From Rostratula benghalensis (Eukaryota; Chordata; Aves; Charadriiformes; Rostratulidae): a stretch of DNA of 64,000 nt. The notes under the pieces are model-generated. The model was given only the letters and a program-made list of their open reading frames with translations, was not told where the DNA came from and made no database searches. Shown one piece after another: positions 50,146-64,000 of this stretch. The position numbers were made by a program, and so were the translations under genes. Numbering within the stretch: the first letter of the stretch is position 1; every line of letters begins with the position of its first letter. The stretch is from contig VXAI01000139.1 in NCBI GenBank assembly GCA_013399305.1, positions 1,624,539-1,688,538 on the forward strand, given 5' to 3'.

Positions 50146-53100
50146 TCTCCTCAGGTGCATTTTTTAAATGTAAAAAAACTCAGTGATTGAAGAGCAATAC
50201 AAATTCCATGCAGCTAACTGGGCCCACTTTACAGACAAAGGTGAACGGGCTCATTACATGGTTGACGTCTAAGGAGAAGAGAGTGGTGAGTCTTAAACTG
50301 TGTAGTTCAGGCATACAGCATAGATGAATGTCATGTGAATAGCTTAAGGAGCCAAAGTTACATCTTTAGTAAATGCGAGAGGCCAGTCCCTCCAAAGGAG
50401 AACTGCAAAGCATCTGCACGAAAGATATAAAGTAGATGGTGAAACTATGTCCCTCCCTCCCCACATGTGTCAGCACAAACTGGTAAACATTTATAAATAG
50501 TGAATCCATTTGAAAAAAATTAGCAGTGGCATGTGATCAGCTAATGAATAACATACAGAATAGTTCAGCCATGACAGAAGTTCTGTAAATTAAAAGAAAA
50601 CTGCTGTTAATTACTGTTAGGAGACACATTTTTTTGTTATTTAATGATGATTCAATCTAATCTGTCTCACTTTGCTTTGAAATGGGCTGAAGTACTCACT
50701 GGTCTTGAGAGAAGTAATCTCAGCCTTTCTGCACAGGTAAGTCATGGAGGAAGGGAGAGTCTTCTGCTCTGGCATTTCTATTAACATAGAAGCAATACTT
50801 CTGCTCTTTCCCAGAACAGTCAGCTTGTACCTGCGCAAATCCATAAATCTATTATATCCTGCCTGTATGCCCCAGCACTGACTCAAATCCCTGTTTCTTG
50901 TGTCCTCCCACAGAAAAAGAGCAGGTGGAAGTGGGCTGTCACTGATCGTGGAGCTGCCAATGGCTGGCCACTCTCAGTCCTAGGGCAAGCAGGATCACCC
51001 AAGGGAGACTTGGACCACCCTGACACCATTGACAGGCCTTGCACCAAGCAGCTTTGTAGCTTTGTCTTGCAGCCTCTCCCTATGGGGAGGAAAAGCCAGC
51101 AAATACATGGCAGAAACCAGATGGGAACTGTAACATCACTAATTTCTCCAGCTATAGGCACAAGAGCACATCTGTGCACACTTCTGATGTGCTAGTTATT
51201 TTTAATTGATTGCTAATGGTCACTGGTTTTGACCCATCTCTTCTTGCCATCATGTGTAAGCAATGGCTTAAATCACATACCATCACTTTTTTCCCGTGCA
51301 GAAGACAGGAAGAGACTCCCCAAGGAGCTTTGCAATTTCTGCATGGGTGCTGCCATGGGAGTCTTCACACTGCCACATTCTTGAGACAGTTGTCTCCTAT
51401 AAACAGTCTTGGTAGCACATTAGAGAAACCCTTCATGCAATGTTTGGGGTCATTAAACTGAAAGAGCTATAAATAGCACTAAAAGAGAACTGTGATGTTT
51501 ATTTGCGTGGATATTTGCCTTGGTGGTTTTTTTTTCCTTTAATGTTCATCCAATTTTGATCATACAGATTTGAACTTTATCCTTGAGACACGAAAGCATT
51601 GACTCTTCTAAGGTCTGGCTCTTTAGTCTAGCAGCCATAGAACTGATATGTTCATTTTGCCTCTCAGGAGGTAAAAGGACTTCTCTGCCAATCTTCCTGG
51701 TATCATCCAGAATAACCCAGGGATCTCAATGAAACATTCAAGGTATGATACAACAGAAACACACTAGTGCAATTCTTAGGTCTTCATGGCTGACTTTTCT
51801 GAAGACAAATTTCACAGTACCACTAATTCTTAGCTTCCCCACAAAAGGCTAAATTACACATACTGTGTCACATAAGCCAGCATAGATCAACTGATCCTCC
51901 TCTAGTGATTTTATACAGGCAAGGTGGGTTTTGCCTAATCACCATGGTTATTCCACATTTAGATTAAACAGACACCATATACACCCCCAAACGTCTTAAG
52001 AACATTTCCTTCTGAAGGTGTTTTATGGTATGCAAAAACTTGAGGTAACTGTCACTCCTATCTCTCTTCCTCATGCACATCCCTGTATTGCCCTGAAGGT
52101 GCACAGTCCACTTGAAGCCCATGGAGACAGAGGTGTGTACACACTCCGTGATCCTATTTACTCAGGGTAGATCATTTTAGCAGCAGTGCTCTGAGCACTG
52201 TGGTGACAGAGTCCCCATTGTCCCCTGGCGCTACTGAAATAAAGCTGTGTCTAGGGAGGAGCCTGCAGCACCTGAGCAGCTTCTTGCCTTTGCCTCTGGC
52301 TTGGTTATCCAGCTTCTCTTTGTACTATTGCCATTCCTGGTTTCATTTTACACCAACAAAATCTTTAGGCTCCAAAGAGTCACAAAAGGGCTCTGCACCA
52401 GTTCCTCCCATACCCACCAGCATCTTTCTGGTCACCCAGAACTCAACTGACCGCCCAGAAGCTGCTGCTGCCTGGTGCAGAGGACTGATTTCTTCATCCA
52501 GTATCAGCAGTCAGTGGATGCCCTTGTGTGTCAAGCACAGCAGGGGGAATACTGCGCCATGAATAACATGAAAAAAGCTAGATATAGATAAGCAAACTGC
52601 AATGCACATCAGGAAGGATTATGCCAGAAATCAGAGGAGCAGATGAAGCAACTTTATCCAGACTTATCCAGCCTAACTTCCACCAAAGCCCCTCTGTCTA
52701 CTACTTTGTATTAGCTATGTGGTGTTTAAAGGGCAGTAGGAAACCAAGGAGTTAGACCATTTGAATGTGTCCTGATGGCTCAGATGTAGAATTATGAGGG
52801 GCTGTTAAGATCAGACACGGTCCTGAGGGAGTGGCTTGGAAAGATGAGAAAGAAAGTGGCTTAAATAGGGATATTTCTTTGCATTTCTTGTGGTTAACCC
52901 AAGGAACTTACCATTGTATGGAAGTTACTGAGGACAAAATTTTAACAAGGTTTACACAAAAGGAGGTTGGACCAGATAACAGGGAGATTGAGTGCTATCA
53001 AAAGCTAATGAAAAAGACTTCTGAGTTTGGCTCAATCTAGCACTCTTGCACCATGGTGCTGTAAGAAAGGACCTTCTGAAATTATTCTTTTGCTACATGG

Positions 53101-53943
53101 ATGAGCAAACAGATTTTCAAATTTTGCTTATGCAGCAATGGACTGCTGCAAAGAGCCGTGGCTGGATTTGTCTGAAGCACAAAAGGAGTTAACAGAGGAA
53201 GTGATGAGAAAATGACCCTTTTCTTCTCCACTACTCCAAGACAGTCAGTCTTGGGTCTTTTCCTCTGTTTCTAAGCAGTGTTACATCACAGGGGGTAACA
53301 TCAGCTAAGGAAACTGAGACTGAAACAACCTCTACAGCTTGAACAATCACATCAATTATCTTGAAGTCAGTAATTGACTCAGTACCTGTGGCCAGCCATC
53401 CACACCAGGGGGCAAAACAACTTGCAGGTGGTGCCAGACCTAATATGTGTTGACAGCTTAGAAAATGCTTTTCAACAGGTAGCAAAGAAAAATAGAAATT
53501 TAGCAAAGAAGTCTAAGCAACCAAAATTGCTATATATGTACAAACTTGTTCATTTCTGCAGGATGTGGCAGTGTTTTTATTAAGGTAGTGTTACGATGGC
53601 TTAGTTAACTGATGAAGTCAATGCAAAAGGCCTCCACTGTAACTTCCTTCTCATTTTCTGTTCTGTTGATAAAACTTGATACCTTGATAGCTGTACATAA
53701 GTGATACACACCATTGCTGCCATGCATCACTGTGTATATTTTGCCCTTTCCTGTGTTTTAACTTTCCAGTTGTTATGGCCAGACCTAATGACATCATGGA
53801 AATGGCAAGGGATGAGAAAGAGCAAACGTATTTCCTTCAATTGTTCTGTTCAGACAAAGTCATTAAACAGTAATGACATCTCCTTTCAAATTATTATTTA
53901 TCTTTGCAATTAAAAAAATCCAAATTACTGTATTTCTAGTCTG

Positions 53944-53977
53944 CTTTTAAGAGTGATCACTCACTTTTAAGAGTGAT
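53944..53977 (+). repeat. 20-bp-period partial tandem duplication
   Basis: CTTTTAAGAGTGAT is repeated after 20 bp in RHOJ intron 1, with CACTCA between the copies. Confidence 0.9.
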
Positions 53978-55190
53978 GACGAGACTTATATTTCCTGTCA
54001 GATATAGTGGGTTTATTGGTTTTTTTGTCCCAAGCTACGTGTCTTCCAGCTAGGAGAGGGAGTAAGTTACTAAAGAATAAAAACTTTAAGAATTATCACC
54101 CCAAGTTTTATCCCAAGAGGCACTGAATGAATTCTAGTCTGGATTTGCAAACTGGTATTCATCATTTTGCATTTACTCTATTTGTAGCCAACCTGTATTC
54201 ACATACAGATTTAGAAATCGCTCACCCAAAACAAGCAGCTTTGGCTGAATGTGAGGACTAGACCATACATTCAACTTCTACATGTACTAAAATGCTCTAA
54301 CAGCATTCATCAGCCAATGAATTTCACGTGTCCCCAGGTGGACAGGAAAGCTCTCCCAGATTTGAGAATGAATCATTACACCTTACTGCAATCCCAAGTA
54401 CCATTCACCATGTCTCATCAGTGAGGACACAGCCAGGTGAGCACAGCATGAAGGAGAACCCAATGTTACAGTCCAACCGTTGTGGTTGCTCCCACCTTCG
54501 GCTGAAATGGATGCAGATCTCATTATGCAGTAATGGCTCTTCCTTAGTATTTGTCTTGCAGTGGACATATTCATAGATTTATGACCAAAATGGAAGCCCT
54601 CTTCTTAAACAGATATTAATGTGGACATGGAAAGTCATCATATGAGACTAGGCAAGATAGCTTAGAAGGGCCCTGGGGGACACAGTGTCATCTGTATCCT
54701 GTGGCACTTGCTGGGAAGTGGTGTGTCTAGCTGGTCCACGTAGGCAAAATGGTGTATTTGGGATTCCAGGGAAGGGGAAGTCATGAAAGACCATGATAGC
54801 CTGGTATTTCAGCTAGCACAGTTCCCCAGACATAGTGTGGGTCCAGTGCACCAGGAAATCCAGCAAGGGGATTGCCCCAGGGTTGCCCTTCTGCCTCGGG
54901 GACTGGCGCAGCAATGAATCCATAAATATGAAATGCGCCAATCAGCCTCAGGGGAAGAAAAAGCTGGAAAAAATATTTACTGACAGGAGAAGCAATGGGA
55001 AAAAAGGGAAAAAAATCTCCCAGAGGAGGGAGGTGGACAGCTGTAAAAATATTCCCAAGCACAGTGGCACAGGAGGCACACTCAGTAGGGTGATTGCTTG
55101 GAAGCAGGAGGGGAAGAGCAGCACAATGCTATCATAGGCTCCTCACTCCTGGTTCAGGACAGTATGTAAGTGTATCATGGAAATACATGA

Positions 55191-55219
55191 GCAACTCCAG
55201 CAACCCCAGCAACCCCAGC
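55191..55219 (+). repeat. 9-bp short tandem repeat
   Basis: GCAACTCCA is followed by two GCAACCCCA units in RHOJ intron 1. Confidence 0.88.
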
Positions 55220-57223
55220 AGTGCCAGTGATGAGCACATGACCCAGCACTTAGGCATCTGAACGAGTTAAAGAGGACTATGCAGAGGGGCTGGACAGAAG
55301 GGTCCTGCCACAGTGCAGGGGGATGCCTGAGATGACTCACTAAAACTACTTTCCAACCTCTGCAATTCTGAGGAGACAGAGGTCACGTCTCTTACTAGAG
55401 ACTCCCTGGCACAGACATCCAGTCATAGCTTTAATTATATTAACAGTATTGGCTAATACTCGGCTTTCAGCAGACTTTAAGGAAAAGAACAACTCCAGCA
55501 ATGAGTGGGAAAACATACATGTTCAAGCCTAACTTTTTTTGTCCTCTGGGAGATGGGACCAAAAGAGCATCTATTTACAATAATAATGCTGCTTTGCTGA
55601 GAACAGATCATAAGGAAAATCCCATAAGGTTGGAAAACGTGTTTTAAGTTCACAAACTGTCTCATGCTCCAGCTCCAGAATGGGCAGCCATCCAGCTGCT
55701 GTGAGCAGCTCTGTCCTCAAAGGCCAGACCCTCCCTGTCTCAGACATTCTCAGTTTCAGAACAATCTTCTCAGCTCCATTTTGGAACTGGTTAGCCTACT
55801 TCCCCATGTTTTTCCCCAATAACTAGGCATAGAGTCAATGTATTTTTCTAATTTTGGAGGCCCAATTGCTTGAGACCCTGTCCATGAGCAGCAGAAAATG
55901 CAGAGACCTGATTTTTCATTTGAAAGATGAGGCATTTCCACCACTAGATCTCAGCTCTGGAACAAACTCACACTGAAAATGCTTCCTGAGACCATCTGGT
56001 TTATGCTGTATATATCAAGCAATGGCTTATGGAAGTAACGCTCAGGACTTGTGTTTTCCCTTCAAGCTTGGACAACAACACTAATATTGACAAGTTGAGT
56101 TATATGACCCCACTTCCCAAATGGCTCCATATGGGCACACAAACTTCACTAAGGGCTCAGAGCTTGTACACATATAGATTAAAAAAAGTACTCTGTAAAG
56201 ATATTTTGTAATTGCATCTTTATTTTTTGTTAGATATAACTATACATAGTCATTTCAACTGTATCAAAATACAAAGGATACTATAGAATTGTTTGTAGTT
56301 TATTTCTAGTTTAATCCCATTTTTGCTCTCTGAAAAAATGCCATTAAATTTTTCGGCAAAAGCATGAACAAAATGTAGAAGGGTATTTATATATGCTCTT
56401 AGTTAAGCTCTCAGTAGATCCTTTACCTTTCACAGTGCTACCTTGCTTTTTTCTATGTATGGAACCAGTAAATCTCAAAAATCCAGTACAATTCCCTCCA
56501 TCTCATTGCCATCCAGTTACTGCTTCTAATATTTTAAGCCTGTTCCAGGAATACAAGGGAGTAACATCTCTCATTAAAAAAAATATATGTGAAATACAGA
56601 TTTAAGAAAGTAATTTTGCAGGAATACCATCCATGAAAACAGGATCAAACTCAACATTATAAGAGGAGTTCATATTCCAAAAAATATTCAGCTAGTCTGC
56701 CAGAAACCAGGCCTTACAGAAGAACTCCAAATTAGCTGAGCCAGTTCATTATGTCATTAATATGGAGAATTTCCCTTGCCATGCATAGCAATAATCACTG
56801 ATGGAGAGTGCCACTTGGAGATCTGCAGGGAATTTACCTAAGCCATACAGTTTGGTTCAAGTCCAGAGGGGCGAGGTTGTTGTGGTTCTTGTTATTTTAA
56901 TATTTTAGAGTGTTAAGTGCATTTTTTCCCTCTTGGGAAACTGCTAAAATGGTGAAATAATTCATTCTTCCATTATTTGAAGCATATTGCCCTCTTTATT
57001 TCTTTTCCTGTAAGAGCTGCTTGTAGCAATGCCGTAAGTTTCTCCTGATGCTTCCAAGGAAAGAAGAACCAACAGGGAGTATGAATGCAGAATCAAGACC
57101 CATGCTGAATTAATGTTCGCTAAGAAAATGGTGGGACAGGAATAATTTGTGTTGTCTCCATATGGTACTCCCAGCTGGGTTTCTCTCCCCTTGCCATCTA
57201 TTTAAATGTATGAAAGTGAGGGA

Positions 57224-57224
<1 letters not shown>

Positions 57225-57254
<30 letters not shown>
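57225..57254 (+). repeat. A30 homopolymer tract
   Basis: Thirty consecutive A residues follow GAGGGAC in RHOJ intron 1. No AATAAA-type signal or recognisable retrocopied sequence precedes it and no flanking duplication is evident, so it is treated as a simple repeat and not the tail of a processed pseudogene. Confidence 0.95.
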
Positions 57255-57258
<4 letters not shown>

Positions 57259-60200
57259 TGCAACAATTTTGCAAGGAAAATGGTATTCTGAGACTATGAC
57301 CAACAGGTTGGAAACTCCTGAAGACACAGGAGAACCTTTCCCTGGCAGAGACCATTCACCTTCATGGTGAGGTGCACGAGACAATTCATAAAAGGTCACC
57401 TGATCAGAGAGCACCTTATGCCTTCCATCACATTAAGTCCTTCCAGGTCTTGATCCCCTTTCTGCAGTTCACTCTATCATTCAGAATGAATAGACACATT
57501 TCCTTTTCTTGGTATTTATTTTCCACATTGTTTCAGGTGTGTGTTCCCACCTGAAATGTTAGAGAAGTAGTAAGACAGTTGGTCCTTCCAAGGCATGCAT
57601 GGGTACAGTGTGGGACATGGAGCTGGCCAGAACTAGATATGGGTCCTGCAGAGCCATCTCTGAGCCAGCTGGGTCCAAAACCAAACCACAGACATTGCAC
57701 ACATAACAGCTGCCCCACAAGCTGAGTGATAATTATTACCGTGTGTCTCCTCTGATTTCCTAAAGCGCTGCTGAGCTGGCAAGGGCTGCAGACAGCAGAT
57801 GTTCTTGCCTTCTGACAGATGTCAGCTCTTCTTGACAGAAAATGCCATCTGAGATGAGTGAAAAGCAACAAGCATCCAAAAAGGGCTTTGCAAGACAGTA
57901 GTGGGACCACCCTGCAGTGACCACTATTCATTGCAGAGACTGTCCAGCAGCCACCTTTTTCCTAGCAAACCCCAGCCACAGCATACCATAAGAAAATTAT
58001 CTCAATTTTTCTTCTTGTGTGTAAGCCATGGAACTGCAAGACAGGAGGGTGGGAAAGAAATGTACATCCTCATAGGATAGAGGGCAAAGGTATGTTTAAA
58101 AGAAGACAGTCCAGAAACAATCCATAAAACATAAACCAAATTACTTGTAACAACTATGTTTTGGGGGATGCAACTCATGATTTTGAACTTTTGGGGTTAG
58201 CAAAAGTTCTGGCTGGAGCATTTTTGATGAACTATCCCACCAGGAGAAAATGCTGATTCATGAAATTTGAAGCATTTTTTAAATACTTGGAAGGACAAAT
58301 TCTTGAGGTCCAGGGCCCTCTGGTTATTTCTGACAGTGCAGCAAGAAAGGCCTAAATTGAAAACATAATATCTGAAGGTTTTGTTTTCATTCCATCGTAA
58401 AAAGAAAACAAATTGTAAACCTCAGCAGTTGTTGCAAAGCTGAATTATCATCCCCCTGGCCAGTTCTAGTTGGTTACTGTTATTTTCCACTTTACAGTTA
58501 CGGTATTATAATCATTATTATCCAAGGGCAAACTTATCCCACTTCTTCTAAAAGAAAAGTTTGCACAACAGAGACAAAAATTTCCAAGGCAAAGGTCTCA
58601 GGTACCATGAGATCAGGTGTGGTTTTAGGCTCCCTCAATACAAAGAGCTCCAATGGTTGCAGGGAGAGGCTGCAAGCCTTACCAAAACTAATGGCAGAAC
58701 CAGACAAGCACTTAGAAGAGCCTTTGAACTGTGTCACATATTGTGTCTGTAATCTTGCTGATACAGATTACCTGCAGAGTGTTTTCTTCTCCTCTTCTCT
58801 TTGATGACTTTTGTCATCACATGACTGTCTAATAAATCCACATTTCTAATTAATAAAACCACATAGGTTTGATTTCCAGAAAAAGGAAGATAGCCCAAGT
58901 GCTCTCGAAGGTTTACAAAGTACATGTTTCCTCAGCCAGACAGAGTCTTGCTCATGTGATTTGTCCCCAGAGTTAGTGACGCTGGCACAAAGACTTAAGC
59001 TATGATGCCCAGCAGATGTGGAGGGAGATGTCTGTGGCCACATTGTAGTGATGCTGCTTATAGATTATGAAGGCAAGATACAGTGAAGCTCCCTGTTGGG
59101 GAGCTCATGCCCTGTGAAGTTAGGAAGCACATCATCGTGGTCAGGGAAATTAGGTTGTGTTCAGTTAGTTTGAGCTTTAAATTCAACCTATATTGCAGCC
59201 TCTGAAATCATCTACTGTCAGGTCACTTTGAAGATGTCCCCTTATACAGAGCTGCATTTCAATTATCTGTCACGCTAACAAATCAGGCCACTGTTATTGG
59301 ATAGAAAGGATACATTCCATTGGCCAGAAGCTAAAATGCTCTGCCCTTTCCAGGAGCTTCTCAACCGAGGGTTCAAAATGTTGTCTTGGTATGACACCTG
59401 ACCTAAATAAGTTCTTTTGACGTGTCTGAGGACCACTGAATTTCAAACTTCCAATATGGGCAACCCTTCTTAATGTGCTGCTGCTGTGATTTGACAGGCA
59501 ACATTAAAAGCAGTCATCAGAGGTAATGAGAAGGCACTACCAATGGTACCTGATGGATTTTCTTCCTTAGAAGATCTGGAAGCGTAACCAGAAAGAAATT
59601 GGGCTTGTTTCCCAATGACCATGGTGGGTGTGGATACCTAAAATTAGATAGAGTTTCTATTAGTTCTAAATATTTATTCCTATTGCCATAATACATAGCT
59701 TTAAATATGATGATTCTCAGTATGAGGAAACCAGAGTAAATACATTTTTATACTGAAAATGGAGGAAATAATAGAATTTTAGACAGTACTTTTCAAGGTT
59801 AGTTGTGCTCATGCAAATTGCTGGGTTCATCTGGTTTTGAAAGTCTCACAGAGCTGAGGCCAAGCAAATCTAAGTCAGGAAACTCTTGAAGTGAAGGAAT
59901 GTGTGACATACAATAAAAGGCCAACAAGTAGATGAATAAAATAAGTGAAAGCAGATACTTTCCTTAATGCATTTCTGTGCAAACTGCTAACGACACAAAG
60001 CAGATAATTTCTGAAGAAGGAAGTTCTAGATCTTCCCTTAAATATTTGGAGGAGATGCAACGAAATGTTCATATATTCATAAATGTGTGATTTATTTTTG
60101 TCAAAAAAAGTAGATTACAAAGAAGCCATATGTTTGGGGTTTTTATTTCCCTTTTTTTTTTTTCCTCAATTTTTTGTCTTTGCTATATTAATTTATATAA

Positions 60201-60808
60201 TCAGTTAGAGTTTCCATTTCAGGGAATTTTCCTCCAAATCATTTGCACAGATGCCTGTTGCTAAGTAAAGACAACAGTCCTAATTCCACTCTCCATTTCA
60301 CAGATGCAACTGCTGTTAATTACGGGGGCTAGTAAATGAGCTTTATTTCTCTTGATGGTTTTTAATAGCATATGCGGAAGAAAAAGAGACTGATCGGCAG
60401 GGAAACATAGACACCATCTCAGCATGGGGCAGGAGCACTCCAATATTGAAAAATCTCCCATATACCTGCCCAGAGAAAGGCAACTCCACCATAATCCAGC
60501 TAACAGCCAGAGTTCACCAGCAACAATAAAACAGTAACCAGAGCCAGAAAGTCAGGGCAGATCAGGTAAGATAAACACCCACTTGAGAAAATGTGCAAAG
60601 CCCAGAAGGAACATGGACTTTGGCATTCATGCTGTACAATCGAGTTATTCCTGGGGTAGAAGAAATGTAGCTAGCTCTCTTGTCTGGGCAGATGAGGCTG
60701 TGACTGGAAGTGAGAGGATGGAAAATCTCTCTCTCTCACGTATGAAAATTTAGGTTGGAGTTTTTGAAGCCACCTTGTAGAGCAATTTGGAAATATGCAT
60801 TTTGGGTT

Positions 60809-60840
60809 CCTTGGAAAATGCCCTCCTTGGAAAATGCCCT
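60809..60840 (+). repeat. 16-bp perfect tandem duplication
   Basis: CCTTGGAAAATGCCCT occurs twice in direct succession in RHOJ intron 1. Confidence 0.95.
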
Positions 60841-62515
60841 ATGAAACAAGACTTTCAAATCCCCTTGTTCAGCTTCCTGAGCTGCTGAAGGTTCCCAGTT
60901 TCTCCATTGGCCACAGTTTTGTTGCAGACATCAGAGTCTTCTCTGCAGGACTGCAACAATGCCATCCCTCAGCACCCACCCCTCTAGTTTGTAAAATGCC
61001 TCATTCATATGTTCATTAAGCCTTTGGCTATGGAAATACAAGCACTAAGTAGGAGTCTTGGTATCAGAGACTTGTAGTAGCTGTAGAAGAGGATGTTAGA
61101 AGTATCACAATTTTTGCAATCACGCATTTGGAAGGAAGATGACAAACTCCCTTAGCTCAGCAAAAACATATGGTAACTGGGTGATGACCACTGACACTGG
61201 GAGTGCAATGGATACACTGCAGATGTCTTTTCAATGTCTGCTGGGATTTATATCCACTCATTGACAGATGGGAAAGCTCAAGAAACCTCAGTTCTGAAAA
61301 AAAAAAAAAAATAATCTACGGGCTGAGTTTATAGTAAGGTAGCCAAGACCAGAATGTCTCTTTATTTGTCATCCTGCTTTTTCTAGAAATACCTCCCTCT
61401 GCCCTCTTGGAACACCAGAATGTATATTTCCCAGACATGTAGCTGTCTTAAAAGAAAGCAGATCTTGAACTAGGAAGAAGTAAGCTTATGGAGATCAATG
61501 TGTCTGAAGGAATAAGGGTGGGAAAAACTCCAGAGAAAAATGTTTATGAAGGAAAGCAAATTTGCTAGAAAAAAAATTCCGCAGTTTTCTATCATTCACA
61601 TACCCTTGGGTAAGGAAAGAGCTTTCTTCAGAGTGAGAAATTGTAGGCATAGATGGCAACACAGGCTGAATGATTGTTCGGAAGGATACTGCCCTACTAC
61701 TACTCTTGAGACTATTGTTTCATATAGTTAAAGAATTACAAAGCAAATCATAAGCTTACAATGATTAAATGATACATAGGAGCCAATTAACTTTTCCCCA
61801 GTGTTTTTCTGTGATTACAAGAAGAGGTATTATTTCCATAACCAGCCCCCAGATTTCTTTAGCACTGACTTTCTGGATACCCATATACCTGTCAACCCAT
61901 CATTGACAGGTATATCCTGCAAAGTGTCTGACTTACCAATCTCTTTGTTAAACAACAGAGAGCAGACTGCTCAGACACCCCAACTTGCCTTATGAACCTA
62001 GCAGGAGCAATTTAGCATTTTAACAGAAGGAAAGTAGTTTGAAGACATATATAGGCATACATTTCCTGATGGTTTTTTTCATCCTAATTTCCCCAGAGGG
62101 CTCAGCAGTGGTAGATGCATCTGTTCTCCACAATCTACTCCCAAGCTCGAAGTCTCAAGATCCTGCATGTACAGAGGAATGTTGCTGTTCAGAAAGGGCA
62201 GAGATTTTGAGAAACCTCTTTGTTCTGAAATCCTCTTAAAACCAATCCAAACCAGTTTCTTAGTGGTCCTCATAGATGCGGTATGAACAAGATTTGTCTC
62301 GTATCTTTGCTATTTGCGCACTACTTTCCCGACTGAAATGGCACCAGCTGGCCATTATTATTTCACACTCTGAAGGGTTCAAATGCTCATCAGCTCTCTG
62401 AATGTGTGAGCTCTCATTACCAAAAGCAAGAGAGATTTCTGGGCTGGTTGGTCAAAAAACACACTTCATTTATGAGCAGAGCATTATAATGGATATTATG
62501 ATATAATATTAATAG

Positions 62516-62553
62516 TATTAAACAATTAATTGCCTAATATTAAACAATTAATT
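62516..62553. repeat. AT-rich tandem repeat, 22-bp period
   Basis: TATTAAACAATTAATT occurs at 62516 and 62538. The unit is partly self-complementary (TTAATT/AATTAA), so the locus could fold. Confidence 0.9.
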
Positions 62554-64000
62554 ACACACTATTGAATGCTTAAAAATAAAATTAAACAGTTATTTTAGAT
62601 TATCTTGGTCATTAAAGGCCTGCAGGAAGCAGGCATCACAGCAGTTAATAGTAACAGTATTTAATATCAAGGAGTAAAGTATATATTCCAACCCATAAAC
62701 AGTCTCTAGAATAAGCACAGCAATACATGAGAGCTCACAGATTTTATATAAAAGCAGGCTTATATTAATACTCATATTTTATTTGGAGGAAAACACTAGC
62801 ATTAGGAGTATCGTGCATCTGCAGGAGGATTGCACAGCTGCAGGGCAGGAATCAAGGCCAAATCATCTGTGTCATGGACCATAGCTTTACCCACAAGCTG
62901 CCCCACCTGCCATCCTGCATGGACACAAGTTGCTCCTGTCTTTATTTCTCACCTGGAAGAGTTCAAGGTTTAAGCCCTGTCTCCTTTGCCAAAACACTTC
63001 CCAGCCAACCATATAGACCATGACTGCTTTGCTCTTTGTTTCAGTGTCTGTTTATACACCAGGATTGAAATCTGGTCTCCATGTCTGTTGTTGTGGCCAG
63101 GATGGGGGTTTTGTCCACTGCCCCAAAGCCTTCTCACCAGCCAAGCTTTCTGTTTACTCCTCTTCAGGCTGATTCTCACAGCCTGGCTAGGTCCATGCCC
63201 CCACAAGTGATTTAAGAGACTACTGACATCTGTCCTGAGGAAAACAGCAGAAACATAGGGTAACAGACCACAGACCATTGCAAGTTCACGTGCTTTCCGC
63301 CACTAACACCCACCCTCTATAGCTACCTGTAAGACTTAATTCCACCCCCATGCAGCTGAAAGAAAACATTTGTCTCCATGTGTCTGGAAGCCCAACCCTT
63401 AAGAAAGTCCTTCCCATAAGTATGTTAACAGACATCTGGGCTTAAACACTAATTCAAGATAAGCACACACTTGCGTGTTTTGCCGAAACTACCCCAGACT
63501 GAGGAAAGTTTGAATTGTGCAATATGAAAATAATACTCTCCATTTATTAAGCATGTCTTGACAGTACATAAAAAAAATGCTGGAGCTTTCTTCTTGGCCA
63601 AATATTTCTCCCACTTTATACCATAGGTATGCTCCAATTGTGCTGGGAGCAGAATGGCAATAGGATGACTCATTTCATATTGTAGGCTGGAAACACCACA
63701 TTATGTTCCAGAAGGGAATAGATTGTGGGCATAAGATTTAAAAGGCATTTTTTGGTAAACTACAGTCCAGTATATTCTGGAGCACATTTGATCTGTTACA
63801 CCATCCGGTCCCCCTTCATGTACAGCCCTAGCTATGCTTATTTTAGAATTTATAACTATGCTGGGAATATAGCATGTCCAAATTAACTTACAGTGGTAAG
63901 TGAGGGAGTTAAATGAATTTTTTGTGTTTCCTTTCAGAGCAACTCTCATGGCAATAATTGCTGCCACACACTTTTGCCATCAATTCAATGCTCTGCCTGT

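Larger units (their letters stand above)
45951..64000 (+). other. RHOJ intron 1 (5' part, runs off the window)
   Basis: This begins at the GTAAGA donor after RHOJ exon 1 and continues to the window end. I searched for the expected next exon (the segment after switch I with the glycine-rich turn and the DTAGQ switch II motif) and did not recognise it on the + strand, so at least 18 kb of intron is present. Recognised content is limited to one old CR1 3' end near 50016-50145, an A30 tract at 57225-57254, short tandem duplications at 53944-53977, 60809-60840 and 62516-62553, and small poly-T/poly-A runs (60152-60163, about 61299-61313). The open frames within it are short, lack splice context and resemble no family I know. 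Confidence 0.75.

Noticed and set aside
57000..57254. Possible processed pseudogene ending in the A30 tract
   Set aside because: No polyadenylation signal, no recognisable cDNA-like sequence and no flanking direct repeats were seen before the A run.
1..64000. CRISPR array, bacterial operon, phage or tRNA/rRNA genes
   Set aside because: No regularly spaced identical repeats, no operon-like packed coding frames and no cloverleaf or rRNA sequence were recognised. All diagnostic features are those of bird nuclear DNA.

Overview
The window looks like nuclear DNA from a bird. The repeats are avian: many fragments of the CR1 LINE, several ending in the CR1 3' octamer (ATTCTRTG), and a solo LTR with the TGTCATGG...CCACGACA ends and TATA/ATTAAA layout of a common avian ERVL-type LTR. 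There are no operons, ribosome-binding sites or long open frames of bacterial type. A neoavian bird is likely, but this is inferred from the LTR type and not proven. A 90-base run of N at 44610-44699 shows the window is an assembled scaffold.

One cellular gene is supported. The first coding exon of RHOJ (TCL, a Cdc42/TC10-related Rho GTPase) lies on the + strand at 45776-45950. It carries the family N-terminal extension, the P-loop and switch I, and ends in a clean GTAAGA splice donor at phase 1. I could not find exon 2, so the remaining 18 kb (45951-64000) is read as the 5' part of a long intron 1.

Layout. 1-2177: unannotated intergenic DNA. 2178-3033: CR1 copy. 3121-3690: solo ERVL-type LTR. 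3691-16373: intergenic DNA with only small tandem repeats. 16374-17048: CR1 copy. 17049-25724: intergenic DNA holding a 110-bp inverted repeat pair 2 kb apart. 25725-27854: long decayed CR1 with a second, antisense CR1 inserted in it. 27855-42511: intergenic DNA with two older antisense CR1 pieces, a perfect 18-copy GGAGA array and an A22 tract. 42512-43400: antisense CR1 with an open reverse-transcriptase C-terminal frame. 43401-45775: upstream flank of RHOJ with the assembly gap and a decamer repeated three times. 45776-45950: RHOJ exon 1. 45951-64000: intron 1, with one old CR1 3' end and simple repeats.

In mammals RHOJ lies beside KCNH5. The 45.7 kb upstream of RHOJ would fit the KCNH5-RHOJ intergenic interval, but no KCNH5 exon was recognised. 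I found no CRISPR array, RNA gene or new multi-gene system. The points most worth checking are the decamer triplet and in-frame upstream ATG at RHOJ, the near-identical inverted repeat, and the nested CR1.
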